Below are positions 35,466 through 46,869 of a stretch of 64,000 nt of DNA, piece by piece. The stretch's first letter is position 1. Every line of letters starts with the position of its first letter. The position numbers were made by a program, and so were the translations under genes. The notes below the pieces were generated by a model. It was not told the DNA's origin and did no database searches. It saw nothing but the letters and a program-made list of their open reading frames with translations. This DNA comes from Chionis minor (lineage: Eukaryota > Chordata > Aves > Charadriiformes > Chionididae). The DNA lies in the NCBI GenBank assembly GCA_013398295.1, contig VZSF01007905.1:62001-126000 (forward strand). Direction: 5' to 3'.

Positions 35466-35552
35466 ACGACTGATTTGCATCATTAGAGATCCTAGCTGAT
35501 GGCCGAGCTGCTTTGCATATAAATGAGACCTATCCTGAACAGCTGTTCAACT
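35466..35552 (+). promoter_or_regulatory. Octamer, TATA-like and E-box cluster
   Basis: Within 90 bases lie an exact octamer ATTTGCAT (35473-35480), a second octamer-like CTTTGCATAT (35511-35520) running into TATAAAT (35518-35524), and a 14-base perfect palindrome TGAACAGCTGTTCA (35536-35549). The palindrome is centred on the E-box CAGCTG. POU-domain factors bind octamers and bHLH dimers bind such E-boxes. Octamer plus TATA also occurs in immunoglobulin and histone promoters, but no such gene follows here: the frame at 35554-35745 has no signal peptide or histone features. An enhancer or a lineage-specific promoter are both possible. Confidence 0.35.
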
Positions 35553-38500
35553 GGTGGATGTGAAGGATTTACAGTGCTGGATCAGGTCCCTGCTCACCAC
35601 CAGTCTCCAAGGGAACTCCACTCTGGACTGCTGGAAAACACGTAACATTTCATACTTATATGCCTGGACCTTGGGTAGGGGGCAGAGGTTGGGTGCTCAG
35701 ATGGCCAGAAAACCTCTTGAAGATTTTTTACATTTTTTAAGTTAAAATGCTCGTTTTTTCAGTCATGCCCTCTTCCTTGAAATTATCATGCATGTGGTAG
35801 AAGAATAAAGTGCTTTTTTGCCCTCCATCTTCTGTGCCCAGAGAGATGATTCTGTCTCTAAGAAATGAGGTACAGAGGGTAGGACTCAGCCAGCCAACCT
35901 TCATCATGCCCAGGGCAGCTGCTACTCCATGACCCTATGGATTTGCCAGCCTACGCACGGCTCTGGAAATATCTGTGCAGCCTCTGTGCCTGTACAGTGC
36001 AGAGACAGTTGCATGGAGAGGGACAGTACTGACAGCATAGCAAAGGCTCTTCTGCTACCTCTACTACCCATTTGTATCCAAATTGCCTAGGGTTTGGGGA
36101 GGCAGCAGGAAGCCAGGAGTGCCTGCAGGGTCTCTGTCACTTCAGTGCCTGTCTGTATCAGTCCATGGGTCATCGTTCCTCGAGGTGTTTGTCCTTGTGT
36201 TCCTGTTCACTGGAACTCTCTGTGTTGTTGGCCATGCGTTTCTCCTTGAAGTGGACTCTCTGCTCTGCCTTTGCAAAAGCACTTTGTGAAGTAAGTGGGA
36301 GAAAATGTGATGATGGTTTCCTGACTCCAGCCTCACTTGAGCTGTATGGGAAGGCCCCTTAGGAAACCTTTTTCTGTGATATTTTCATCTTAGTTTCCAA
36401 ATCCCCAGAGGCCTGGTAGGCAGCCAAGCCTTGAGTGACTATTCATCTGCCTGAACCCTCCCTAAAGATTTGCCTGTCTGTGGAGCAAACCACATTGTCA
36501 AGGACATTGCTAACAATGTGTCAGAGATGAGAGTAGCTCTCAGCCCTGGGAGATCCAGAGAACCTTGAGACAGTTTGGATCCTTGGCCAAAACACCAAGG
36601 AGGCATATATCCCTAGAGCAGAGGGGGTGGTGTCCTAAAATCCAAGGTCTAGAAAACACCTGCACTCTGTTTAATGTCAGAGGTATCACTGCCAGTGGTT
36701 GGATACAGAAAAATATTCAGAGGCTTTCTAAGAAAGCATTTGTAGGTTTGGATGTACAAGCCTGTGAAAGCATTTGGTCTCCTGGCAATGCTCACACATG
36801 CAGACATAGCATCTTGGTCTTGAAAGGATGCTTTAACACTGATTGTTCCTCCACTGAAGCTGGGAGAGGAGGGAATGAACACTGTGGTCCCCTCGGCTGT
36901 GCAATAAATCCCTGATGACACGAAGGCTCTGGGATGAAATCAGGCACCTGGCCACTCCGTAGGAGTGTTAAGTATAGAGCTGCTGATGGCAAAATCCTTC
37001 AGGTGCTGCTTATTGTGGAGGCAAAACTCAACCTGTTATAAATGCATCCTCCTTTCCTGCCTGTTGGTTTTATCTCCAGGTTAAGAGGGTGTTGAGATCC
37101 CAGATGGAAAAGGAATCTGTTTGGCTTTCAGTGCTTTGTTTACTTATATAAGGCCTAACAAACATGGTTGTTAAGGCCCCCTAGGAGGTCTTTCTTATGA
37201 AGCTAGGAGCTATTGGATTAGGCAAATGAGAGCTAGAGATTTGCCTAATAGCTTGACAGGCCATGAGGGATTAGACTCTTGTGTGCTGGTGTAAACTTGT
37301 GGGACAGAGGTGCTGTGGCGCAGGTCTCTTCTTAGCCGTGGATAAACGCCTTGTCAACGTGGGTTAATCTTGTTTGCCTTGTCTTCCATAATGCTGTGTT
37401 ACAGGACACAACCTCCGCCAATTTAATCACTGCTGGAATTGAATTGTGGGCTTTTGTTTCATGCACGCACCTCCTCTGCTACGCAGCACTTTCAGCATTA
37501 AAGGGGTCAGTGATTAACAGTAATTTTTAACTCACATTGCTTTGAGCCCCAGAAATAGTTACTCCTTTGGGACCAAAGGTTCAACTGTAGCTGGTTGAAG
37601 GCAGGTCCCTCTGGGGAGACCCCCGTGCTGCCCATGTGCTTTGGATCCATGGCTCCACATTCCTTTTTCAAACATCGGTACTGAGTCTTTCCCTCCCCAG
37701 ATAACCCAGATCCTCTTCCCCTGAGCTGAGATTCTGCCTTGTCATTATGCTGTGCTCAAGGCAGCATATCAGCACTGGAATGGCACCCTGTTGAAGCCTG
37801 AAGGACACCCCCACACACAGGGAGTGTGTCCCTGACACACTCTGACACCTTTCATTTGAGTGAAGGTGGGAGTCAGTGGTGACTGTCCTCAAAGGCAAGT
37901 GAGCAGTTTAGGAGTGGGACTGAGGTGCCAGGGCTGTTAAGGGATTGTAAAGAAAGTGGACACGGGACTCCTCTGATCCCGGGTCCCTTTACCTTGGTCT
38001 GATGGGGCAGAGGGCTGTGAACGTGCAGGGTTTATAGAGCACCATGGCTTTTGCAGCACCTCTCACTTCTGCTCCTGGCCAACCCAGAGAGGCGCAGCCA
38101 CCTCTGCTGGGCTTGGTTTGCTCCCAGGACACAGGCCATGTTTGTATCATTGTGGTGTAGGGTCCATCCCATCCATCCCCAGGTTTATCACACTTTTTAG
38201 ATGTCTTCACATTTCCTCACTCCCTATCTTCCCCTCGTCCTCCCTACAAGTACACCAAGAGCCCAGCAGCACTGGGTCCAACACAGGCTGCAGGGTCCAA
38301 ACACCTGCAGCCGCTGAGGGGACATAGCCCCACGTCTTGCTTGATGGATGCTTGTCAGAGCTGAGGGAGCCAGGAAAATTCACTGCAGCACATCCCTGGG
38401 TCTGGAGGCAGCCTCCCCCACAGCTGATTAGCATCTGCAAGGCACTGGAGGGGATAGTGCAGGTGGGAGGAAGAGCTCAAGCCAGTCTCTTTTGCCCTAC

Positions 38501-41500
38501 AATGGCCAGCATCTTCCTCAGTTGTGCAAATTGCCAGTGCGCTCTGGGGGGCCATAAGCCCAAATTCCTCCTTAGAAGGCCCACCTGGCCCCTCCTGCCC
38601 TGGCTCAGCAGAGGGCTCACCCCCCAGCACAGCCCCTCAGCCCTGTGTGGAGCGGGTGGCAGAGCCGCGGGGAGCGGGGCAGACGGGGACAGCCTGTGTC
38701 AGGGTGCTGGAGGACCAGGTGACAGCTTCCCATCAGCAGTGACAGGGGAAAGGTTGCCTTGTGAGCACGTGCTAGCAGCAGCCACCTGGGCTCAAAAACT
38801 GCAGAGATGCTGGTGTGAAAAAGTGCCCTCGGTCTTGTCCCTGACACCTTTCCCTGCCCAGCAGAGAAAAGCTGCAGGTGCCAAAAGAGTTGTAAATAGA
38901 GACCTTGCAGGCTGGTCCTCTACTAACACATCCCCGAGACAGCATTCAATCTTCCTGGCTTGTTGGCAGACAGCGTGGTTGGTTGTGCCACCCACAGGGT
39001 GCTGGGCCAGGTCCGGCCCTGGGGCTTTCCCGGCTGTCCCACCATGTGAAATGCCATCCACCTCCCACTCACTTCTCTGGGTCTTCCTTACCTTACAGGG
39101 AGTGGGAAGTTTTAAATTGCCATGTGAGCACAGAGGGGAGAAGCTGTTAGGAGGGGGTGTATAATGGAGGATTTTTCCCTCTGTTCTGCAGACCTCCATT
39201 GCCTCCTGTCTCTGCTCTTCCCACACCACAGCACCCAACCCTGGGCAGGATTAAAGCTGGGAACCAAAAGCTGGCCAGCATGGAGCTCAAAACATACCAG
39301 GGCATCCGTGATACAACCTCAGAACAGCCTGTGCCAGCTTATAAATTGTCTGTGGAGTGGTACCTGGCAGAAAGCAGCACAGCCTGCCTCCATGGAGGTG
39401 GCAAGGATTTGGGACCGAGAGGTAAGGGTCACCCTGCACATGCATTACTGCCTGCCCTCCTTCGTGCTGCAGCTTAGTCACGGCTGACCCAGGCGAGCGC
39501 CGTGGGAGAAGACAGCTGGGAGAAGGGGTTGCACTGGCTGACGTTAGTCCTGTCCAGGGCAGGAAAGTTTCGTCTGCCTTGGGCCCCCTGCGACCAGGCA
39601 GACGCTGTGCGCTGGCTCCAGGCTGAGACACGAGCTACATTAGCCCAAAGCTTCACCCTGCCGCAGGCTAGCTCTGCACAGCTACAGATGCGCAGAGGTG
39701 GTCTAATGCGCTTTATTACCTCTCTTTATTACCAGGCTCCACTAATGAATTCTACTAATGCACGAAACCCTGCATGACAAAGAATCCCTTCATCATCTTG
39801 CACGCCCTTCCTTACTTCTAGCCCCTGCTGTAGCTGAGGGGTCCCACCTGGGACAGGTGGCACAACACCGCAGGTGGCAAAACCTGTATACTCCTGAAGC
39901 GAGCCAGATGAGCCTGGATGCTTCCTCTTCCAAGATCTCACTGCTGATTCTTGCATGGAGAGGAAACGCTGCTCTTCACCAGTCCAGGAGCTAGCTTGCG
40001 TTTTGGACTGGAGCTCATTTAAATCAAGTCTTCTGGTAGCAGCCCCTGCTTTGCAGGCAGTCCCAGGTGATTCCTGGGCTGGGGCAAAGAGGGCAATTGC
40101 TGTCTAACTGATGGCGCTGTTCATGTCACTCATGCTCCCACAGCCATTGTTCCTCAAACACAAAGCTTCCCCTGCCCTTCCTTCCCTAGGTACGGGAGCC
40201 TCATGGAGAGGTGCCATGAGCTTTTGTACAAAACTGACCCTGCAGGGAAGAGGAGAAGGACGGAGAGGGGTCCTGCTGCCCTGGGGATGATGCTAGGCAG
40301 CCCAGGACACCTATCACTAGGAGAAGTCAATGTTTTTTCAATCTTAGTGCTAGGCTTTATAGACAGGATAAAATATCATGCAGAGGACTGCTTATACATT
40401 GCCTGTGGCTTTTGCATGTCTTAAGAGTTTACAGATTGCATAGTCCTGGGCTAGCCTTTCTGCCTAGCAGACAGCTATTGAGTTCCCAGAAGGAAGTTCT
40501 TTGGCCACCTCCATCTGTACCGTCCAAATGTCTGTAGAAGAAACACCCTGGGAAGAGAACCTGCCATGCTGTCCATCACTGAATACAGTGGGCTCTTGCC
40601 TCTTGCTGTGCCTTTAGAGACCACTTTGTTCTCCAATTCCTTTTCTTTAACTGGCTCTGTCTTTACTGGTTGGAGTCCTTGTACTTAGACAAGATGCAAA
40701 TTTTACATAATAAAAGGGCTTCTTAATAGCCGGCAGTGCATCCTGCTGCTCCCTGTCTCCTGTTGCTGAAAATTAAACAGATGTAAAATTAGGAGCTGAA
40801 TGTCCTTGCATCTGGGGGTCCTTGTGCATAGCTGGAGATGAGAGTTTAAGATGTGCTATTTTCCCAGGAATAGCAATTGAAGAGTTCAAGAAATTATAAT
40901 CCCTAGCAAACCTTCCTCCAAAGAATTTTGCTTGAGTGCTTGAAATCATACTGGATGTGCACATTTTTGCTCATCGCTTTCCTTGCTTCTCTTGACTGCG
41001 CACTCCAGTGAAATCCCAGATCCTTCCCTGAAAAGTGCTTTTGAACACTCCATCCCCACCTACACTTTTGGACCCCTCCTAAGGGGGACAAGCAAACAAA
41101 AGGAAGGTTCATTGTAAGCAGAAAAGAAGTCAGCGATTTTCCTTCACCACAGGAGACTTTATGCAATTCAGCATCTGCAAGACCTACTGCTGTATTGCCT
41201 TGAGTAACTCATGCTCCTGGGCACGGTGTCCAGGCAGAACCAAGTTCTGGTCCACAGCAATGCACTCCAGTATTTTCTTTTCTTGGCATGCCCTAGTCCA
41301 CCTCATCGCAACAGGCTCCCAATTGCTTGGCTTCATCTTAGGGTGGCAGTCACACAAAGAGGCTCCAGTAAGGGAATTTAATGTCTCCTGACCCAGCAGC
41401 AGACCCTCTTGGGTGAACCGTCAGAGCTTGTGTTTAAAGCTCTCTGCAAAAAGTAGTATCCGTGGCTGATTGAGCTCATGGTGTATCCTGTAAATCTGCA

Positions 41501-44500
41501 CTTCCCTGCTGTATTTGAGAACACTGGGTGTTGGGAAACCTTGAGAACTGTAAGTGGAGAAGGAGCCCCATTAATTCCTGTCTAGACTGGCTTCTGAGCC
41601 CAGGTTCCAGAGATGAAAGGGCACTTTATTAAGACAGGGCATAAATCTACCCTGCCAACAAGTCCACACTCCTCTGGATTATTTACACCTCTCTCCCTCC
41701 CACTGGTCATTGCCTGTCCCTATATAATCTACATTAAAGTTCTGACAGGATTAAGCCAATATATCTTAACCTTTAAATATCAGGCTCTGTGTACTCACGT
41801 TTCCACCATGTCACAAAGAAGTCTCCGTGTGTTTACAGATAGACTGAAAAAAAAAGTAGGTGTCTAAGGAAAGTAGCTTCTTGTTACGACCGAGAGATAA
41901 AATGTGCGCTTAGAAAGATTTTATTACAAATGTGGCCTTTTCCACACCTCTCCCTGATGCATCCAGCCCGGTATGTCACCAAGGGCCAGCCAGGGGCTGT
42001 AGGAGCAGCATCGCTTTTTTGGATGAGGGGTGACAGCCGGGGGCCACGCTTCAGCCCCCTTCTTATGCGGGACTGTCCTCCCTTGCAGGATGTGCTCCAC
42101 TTCGGGGGACAAGGACTGGGGGGGTGCGGAGGGCACAGACAGTTTAGGACAGAGGCTCTGAGGAGGGCAGGGTTTTTTCCTTCAGAGATCTTACAACTTT
42201 TCATTGTGCTTGTGGTTTTCCTCCTTTATTTTCCGTTATTGGAAAGCTCCTATAAGTCGTGCGTGGGTTTTTTGGTGCTTATGGAAAGAGCCACAGTACT
42301 GTATGAGCGTCGCAGATCCTGTCATCTCATGTTTGCATGAGCTTCCCCACCTTCCCTTGCAGCCGGGCAATGGGGAGGAAACAGTGCTTATGGAAAAGGG
42401 ACTCCCTCAGAGGGACTTTGGCACAAATGTATTTTTAGGCTGAGAATGTAAATGTGCATTTATTGTATGAGTATCTCTGCAACCCCCGGCTCGTGGTTCA
42501 TTCCTGGTGTAGGTCCTGTTCAGCCAGGGGGTATAGCAACGTGGACCGTTCATAAGGTGGGTGCTGTGCCCTGACATGAAGGGCAGGACACGTACCTAGA
42601 GCTACAGTCAGCAAAACTTCCGGATGATGTGGAAGAGCTGCAGCCTGCAAGGTGACATCCAGGCCCTACTGCAGGACTGGAGCTTGTGCTTCCCAGGAAT
42701 CCGTGCATCACCAGTAACAGAGGAGATCAATACTTTGGCAAGAGTGGCTAATACTTGGGATTAATTTGTTTGAAAGAAAAGATGAGTTCACGAGCGGTGT
42801 CTGATGCAGGACTACCTTCCTGTTGCAGGCCCCGTGCGTTTTCACTGTCACTTGATACATCCGACGTGGAAGCCGTGCGCGATGATAGAGCTGCACAGTG
42901 CTTGGGGCTGTCTGGCGTAACGACACGCTGCAAATTTCAGCACGTCGTAGCACTGACAGGCTAAGGAAACCAGGGGTCCTGTTGAAAGGACACTCTTGAA
43001 TTTTTCTGCAGCCAGACAGATCTCCATAGCGTGGAAGTCTGCTCAGCCCTGCATTTCGGCTCACTGCAGTACTTGCAATCCTTTTGTATGCATTTTCTGT
43101 TGCATTTTTAGCAAACGAGCTTACTGGCATGGTCAATTGGAAGACATTAGCAAATGTTTACCTAAAGTGAATTTGAAACTTATAAAAATGGATCATTTGA
43201 AGTGTTTCCAAGATTTGTGTTCATTTGGCCAAAGAAATCATGATATCTGACTTACATGCCCAATCCAAAATATCCAGGCTGCTCCAACTTTGAATATCAA
43301 ATGTTTGCGCTGAACTTGAAAAACTGTTCCCAAACGAAGGCTCAGTCAGACTGCAGAAATGTTTCAAATAGATACACCAAAAAAAAATCAAAAGCTGTTC
43401 ACATACCCAAACAAAAAAACCCACTGAATATATTATTCAGCAGCTCTCTTACTTACAGAACAATCACTTTTTTTGGCAGCATTAAAGGTCAGTGTCATCT
43501 CCCTGTTAAACACGCAGCTTTGTCTTTCCATGTGCTGCAGTAGCTGGTAGTGCAGGTAATGTAGCTTGAGTTTTGCCTTTTTGCGTTTACTATCGGGTAT
43601 ATTGTTATATATTTGGGGCCCCAGTAAAGAACAGTTGTTAAAGAGTTTCTATCCTTTCCCTTCTAGCAGCTTTCTCTGAGCTGGAGGAGCACAGTATAAT
43701 CCCCACATCCTTTCTGCTCCTACAGAAAAATTTCCTGTGCCTTGTCATCTTTTTTTCATTCCTGGGCTTGTGTCAGGATGAGCAGAGGGCTCCAAAGTTC
43801 CAGGACACAACTGAGCAGAAGCCTGAATAAGACAAGAGCCTTATTGAGCCTGTCCCAGCTAGGAGCCTGTCCCCCCGCGCCCGCCGGGCACAAGCCATCA
43901 TCCTCTGTGCGGGGCGAGCACGTGGCGGCTGCTGGATGCAGGGATGGGGCATGCTGCATTTGTGTTAAGGACAGAGCTGGAGCAATAGGCTTTTGTGTAG
44001 CAGAAATAGCCCACAGAGTCCCAGAATTACTTCCCACTGGCTTTCCTTTGGTTCATCGGTTTCAGTATCTCAGTGGGTAGAGTCTGTAAAGTGTCTTAGA
44101 AGCCATCTGCTAGTCTGGCCTGGAAGGGAAGACTGAAATATTCAAAAGTAGGCAGTTTCAGAAGAAAAATCTCTAGAAAGTAGCAGATCATCTTCCATTT
44201 TAAGGAACGTATTTTCACATTTCCACTAGTCTAAACTCACCAGGAATTTTATCAGGAACAGGCTCAGTTTCATGTTAGTCGCTTGCTTTGCCAGCTTTTT
44301 ATAGAGAGACTCTTGCAACAAAATGGAAAGACAGTATATAGGTGTAAGGATTAAGTCGCTATTTACCTGCATGACTTTAACCCGATTGACAGCATCACTA
44401 AATCTTTATGCTCTGTGTTGTAGGCAGTGCTGTGACGGCAGTGTGCGTGAATACACTGGATAGCTTGGAACGGGGAACTGCTGTTAGTGGGCTCGTCAAG

Positions 44501-46410
44501 AGCACAGCACAGTGCTCCCAGAACGCAAGGTAATTACCGGGCAGAGGGCCCAGGAGGACCTTCATCTGACCCTGGTGACATCTGAGCTAGAGAGTTTGAC
44601 AGCACCGTGAGTGTCCCTGCATCTCCACACAGTCGTGTAGTCTGCATAGTCTGCTTCGCTACAGACATGCTCTGTGTAACTATGTTTGACTCTGTTCCCA
44701 AGCATGAAGAACAGCGGTTTTATTATCTAAATACTCAAATACATCCTCACATAAGGGCAGCAGGCGGGTTAGTGTGGATCACAGGAACAAAAAGCTTCCC
44801 CCAAACCTCCATCCACTGGATGTTCCACTGGTTTTCTTGCATGTGTCTAGAATCATCCCCCCTTTCTGCAGTGCACAGCTCTCCAGCTCCCTACAAACCC
44901 AGACAAGTGCTCAGGTACCTCTGTTCTAAAACAGCTGGAAAAATGGCATGAGAATGCCAATGCAAAATATTTTCTTTTAAAATGAAAGTTTCAACAGTAA
45001 ATGGATATAAATATAATATTTTTCCATGAAACAAATGAAAATTTGTTTTATAAGCAACAATCCTTCATCAGAAAATACTGCTGAAGAATGAGCTCCTGTC
45101 AGCTGGCATGTGTCCCATCTTTCATTTCCACCAGGAAGTGAGGAGAGAGAAGGAAATGGCTGGGATCCTCCAGGAACATGCCGATGCGGAAAACCCCACC
45201 ACCTTTGTACTGGAAAGATTCTGCAATCAACCCTTCTAAAACAACGTTAAATAAGAGCTGGAGGGAGTTATCCACAAGGCACAGATTTCTTGTAAACTTT
45301 TGCTGTCTAGCCAGGTGGGGAGATGTTTTTCTCCTCTGTTTAACTTGCCCGTTATTTCCTCCTCCTGGCATTTATTAATCTGACTGGTTAACCATTGAGT
45401 CCAGCCTGAAAACAGACCTCATCACAAATCCTGTTCTCCACGGTGGGCTCGGAAGAGGCTCTGGCTGAACAAACTCGCTTCTCCTATGTTCACTCTGAAG
45501 GGCAGAACTAAACGCTGGAGGTAGATGTTTACCACGAAATTCATACTAAAGATTTCCTGTTTAGAGCAGCCAGTAATGCTAGGGACACTAGGATTTCCAT
45601 TTGTAGACAAGCTCTGTTTTGACAGAGCTATCTACGATTCATCAACAATTTGGCTATGCAGTATTCATTGCACCCATCCCACTCCTGATAAACAGATTCA
45701 GGAGCTCTAATCACGGGGGTAGTATATTCAATAACCATTGCTCTTTAATTGTTTATGATCTTTATCTCTCTTTCCCCCCGAGGGTGTGGGTTTTTTTTTT
45801 TTTTTCCTACAGGAGGATCAGTGTTTCTCTTTGAACTGACTTTTCCTTTCAACATTTATCATTCGGGACTGCTCAAATGCTGTTTCATTGCAGAAGCTGC
45901 TTGCAAACTATTTGTAGCAGCTGCTTTTTTTTGGAAGTTTGCTATTTGCAGTGTGTGATCCCTCACTTAAACCACCCGACATTACCTTTCCTTTCCGACT
46001 GCGCACGAGACCCCTGCACAGCACAACGTGCTTCTGGGCGAGCTGGGGTTGGCCCCAGACCTCCTGTCTCTAGTTTTGTCATGTCTGACCCAGGGGGAGC
46101 ATTTCCAGCGCGCTGCAGGACCGCAAACCCGTAAGCACGGTCTGTGAGCAGTGTGCTGAGTGACTGGTGAGAGGTGAACCACGGCCCGGCGTGATGGTCA
46201 GGTTGGGGGCTGACACCAGCTCCAGTGGGACTGTCCGCACCCCTGGGGACTGGCCTTTCAGCCTGGGAACTTTGCAAGGAAAGCCTCAGAGCACTTGGAA
46301 GGTGAACATGTGTTTGGGATAGAGGAACAAGTGAAAAATGCCGTGAGGCAGAAAATAAATCTACAGGCTGCTTCCATCAGCAGAGTTGTCATGTCCTATG
46401 GCTTATGTGT
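35553..46410. other. Long non-coding stretch, no gene seen
   Basis: About 11 kb of mostly unique sequence. It includes the longest open frame of the window, 38337-39164 plus (275 codons), in a GC-rich stretch poor in T at stop positions. Its translation has no domain, low-complexity composition rich in Ala, Gly, Pro and Cys, and overlapping frames on both strands, so I regard it as chance. CpG is locally frequent at 42780-42960. A T15 tract ending in cctacag lies at 45791-45812. The rest shows no repeat or RNA gene that I can name. Confidence 0.5.
45791..45812 (+). other. T15 tract ending in splice-acceptor-like AG
   Basis: Fifteen T followed by cctacag, an acceptor-like layout. The frame after it is open for about fifty codons but unrecognised and has no good donor. 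It is probably a low-complexity tract. Confidence 0.3.
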
Positions 46411-46440
46411 GGGTTTTTGTAACATGGGGATAATTACTGG
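46411..46440 (-). repeat. MIR-like SINE fragment, reverse orientation
   Basis: gggtttttgtaacatgggg followed by ataattactgg resembles the reverse-oriented MIR end, remembered as 'cccatctgtaaaatggggataataatac'. Only about 25 bases agree, so this is tentative. Confidence 0.3.
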
Positions 46441-46843
46441 ATCGCTTTTTCCATTTGCATCTGGTTATTAAAACCAATAATGCATACATTGGCCTGAAAG
46501 TAATTTACATGCACAACTTTTCCTATATGTTGGTAGCTGACAGAACTGCCGGTGTCTGAGGAACTGCGAAATCCCGTGTTGCTGTCACTGTTCCTGTTTA
46601 ACACGCTCTGCGGCTCCTGTTTTTTAATCTCCGCTGGTCCCCACCTGAGCGGTTCCCGGAGGAGAACCTTGCGGCACACCTGGGAGTCCCGGCCAGGCAG
46701 GATGCAGCCAGGGCAGCTCTGTCAATATTGACTTTGCTGCAGGCTTTGGTGCGCAGCGATGGTTATCTTGTTCACTAGGTAAGATTTAGCCCGTTAGCAC
46801 AAGTGTCTTTGAAGTCATTAAATACACAAAACGGAGTTGAAAA
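46441..46843. other. Short non-coding stretch, no gene seen
   Basis: Mixed sequence. The minus frame 46434-46679 is unrecognised. Nothing else is visible before the G-run cluster. Confidence 0.5.
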
Positions 46844-46869
46844 GGGGTGGGGGGGGAGGGGAGGGGGGG
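46844..46869 (+). other. Strong G-quadruplex motif
   Basis: Four consecutive G-runs of 4, 8, 4 and 7 bases are separated by single T, A and A. Single-base loops and long runs are the most stable arrangement for a G-quadruplex, here on the plus strand. No promoter or exon is recognisable beside it. Confidence 0.75.

Noticed and set aside
35536..35745. Immunoglobulin-type or histone promoter driving the frame at 35554
   Set aside because: The octamer and TATA fit loosely, but the frame has no signal peptide, immunoglobulin or histone features, and octamer-to-TATA spacing is longer than usual.
38337..39164. Longest open frame in the window (275 codons, plus strand)
   Set aside because: It lies in GC-rich DNA where stops are rare. 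Its translation has no recognisable domain, is rich in Ala, Gly, Pro and Cys, and overlaps open frames on both strands. Nothing supports it as a gene.
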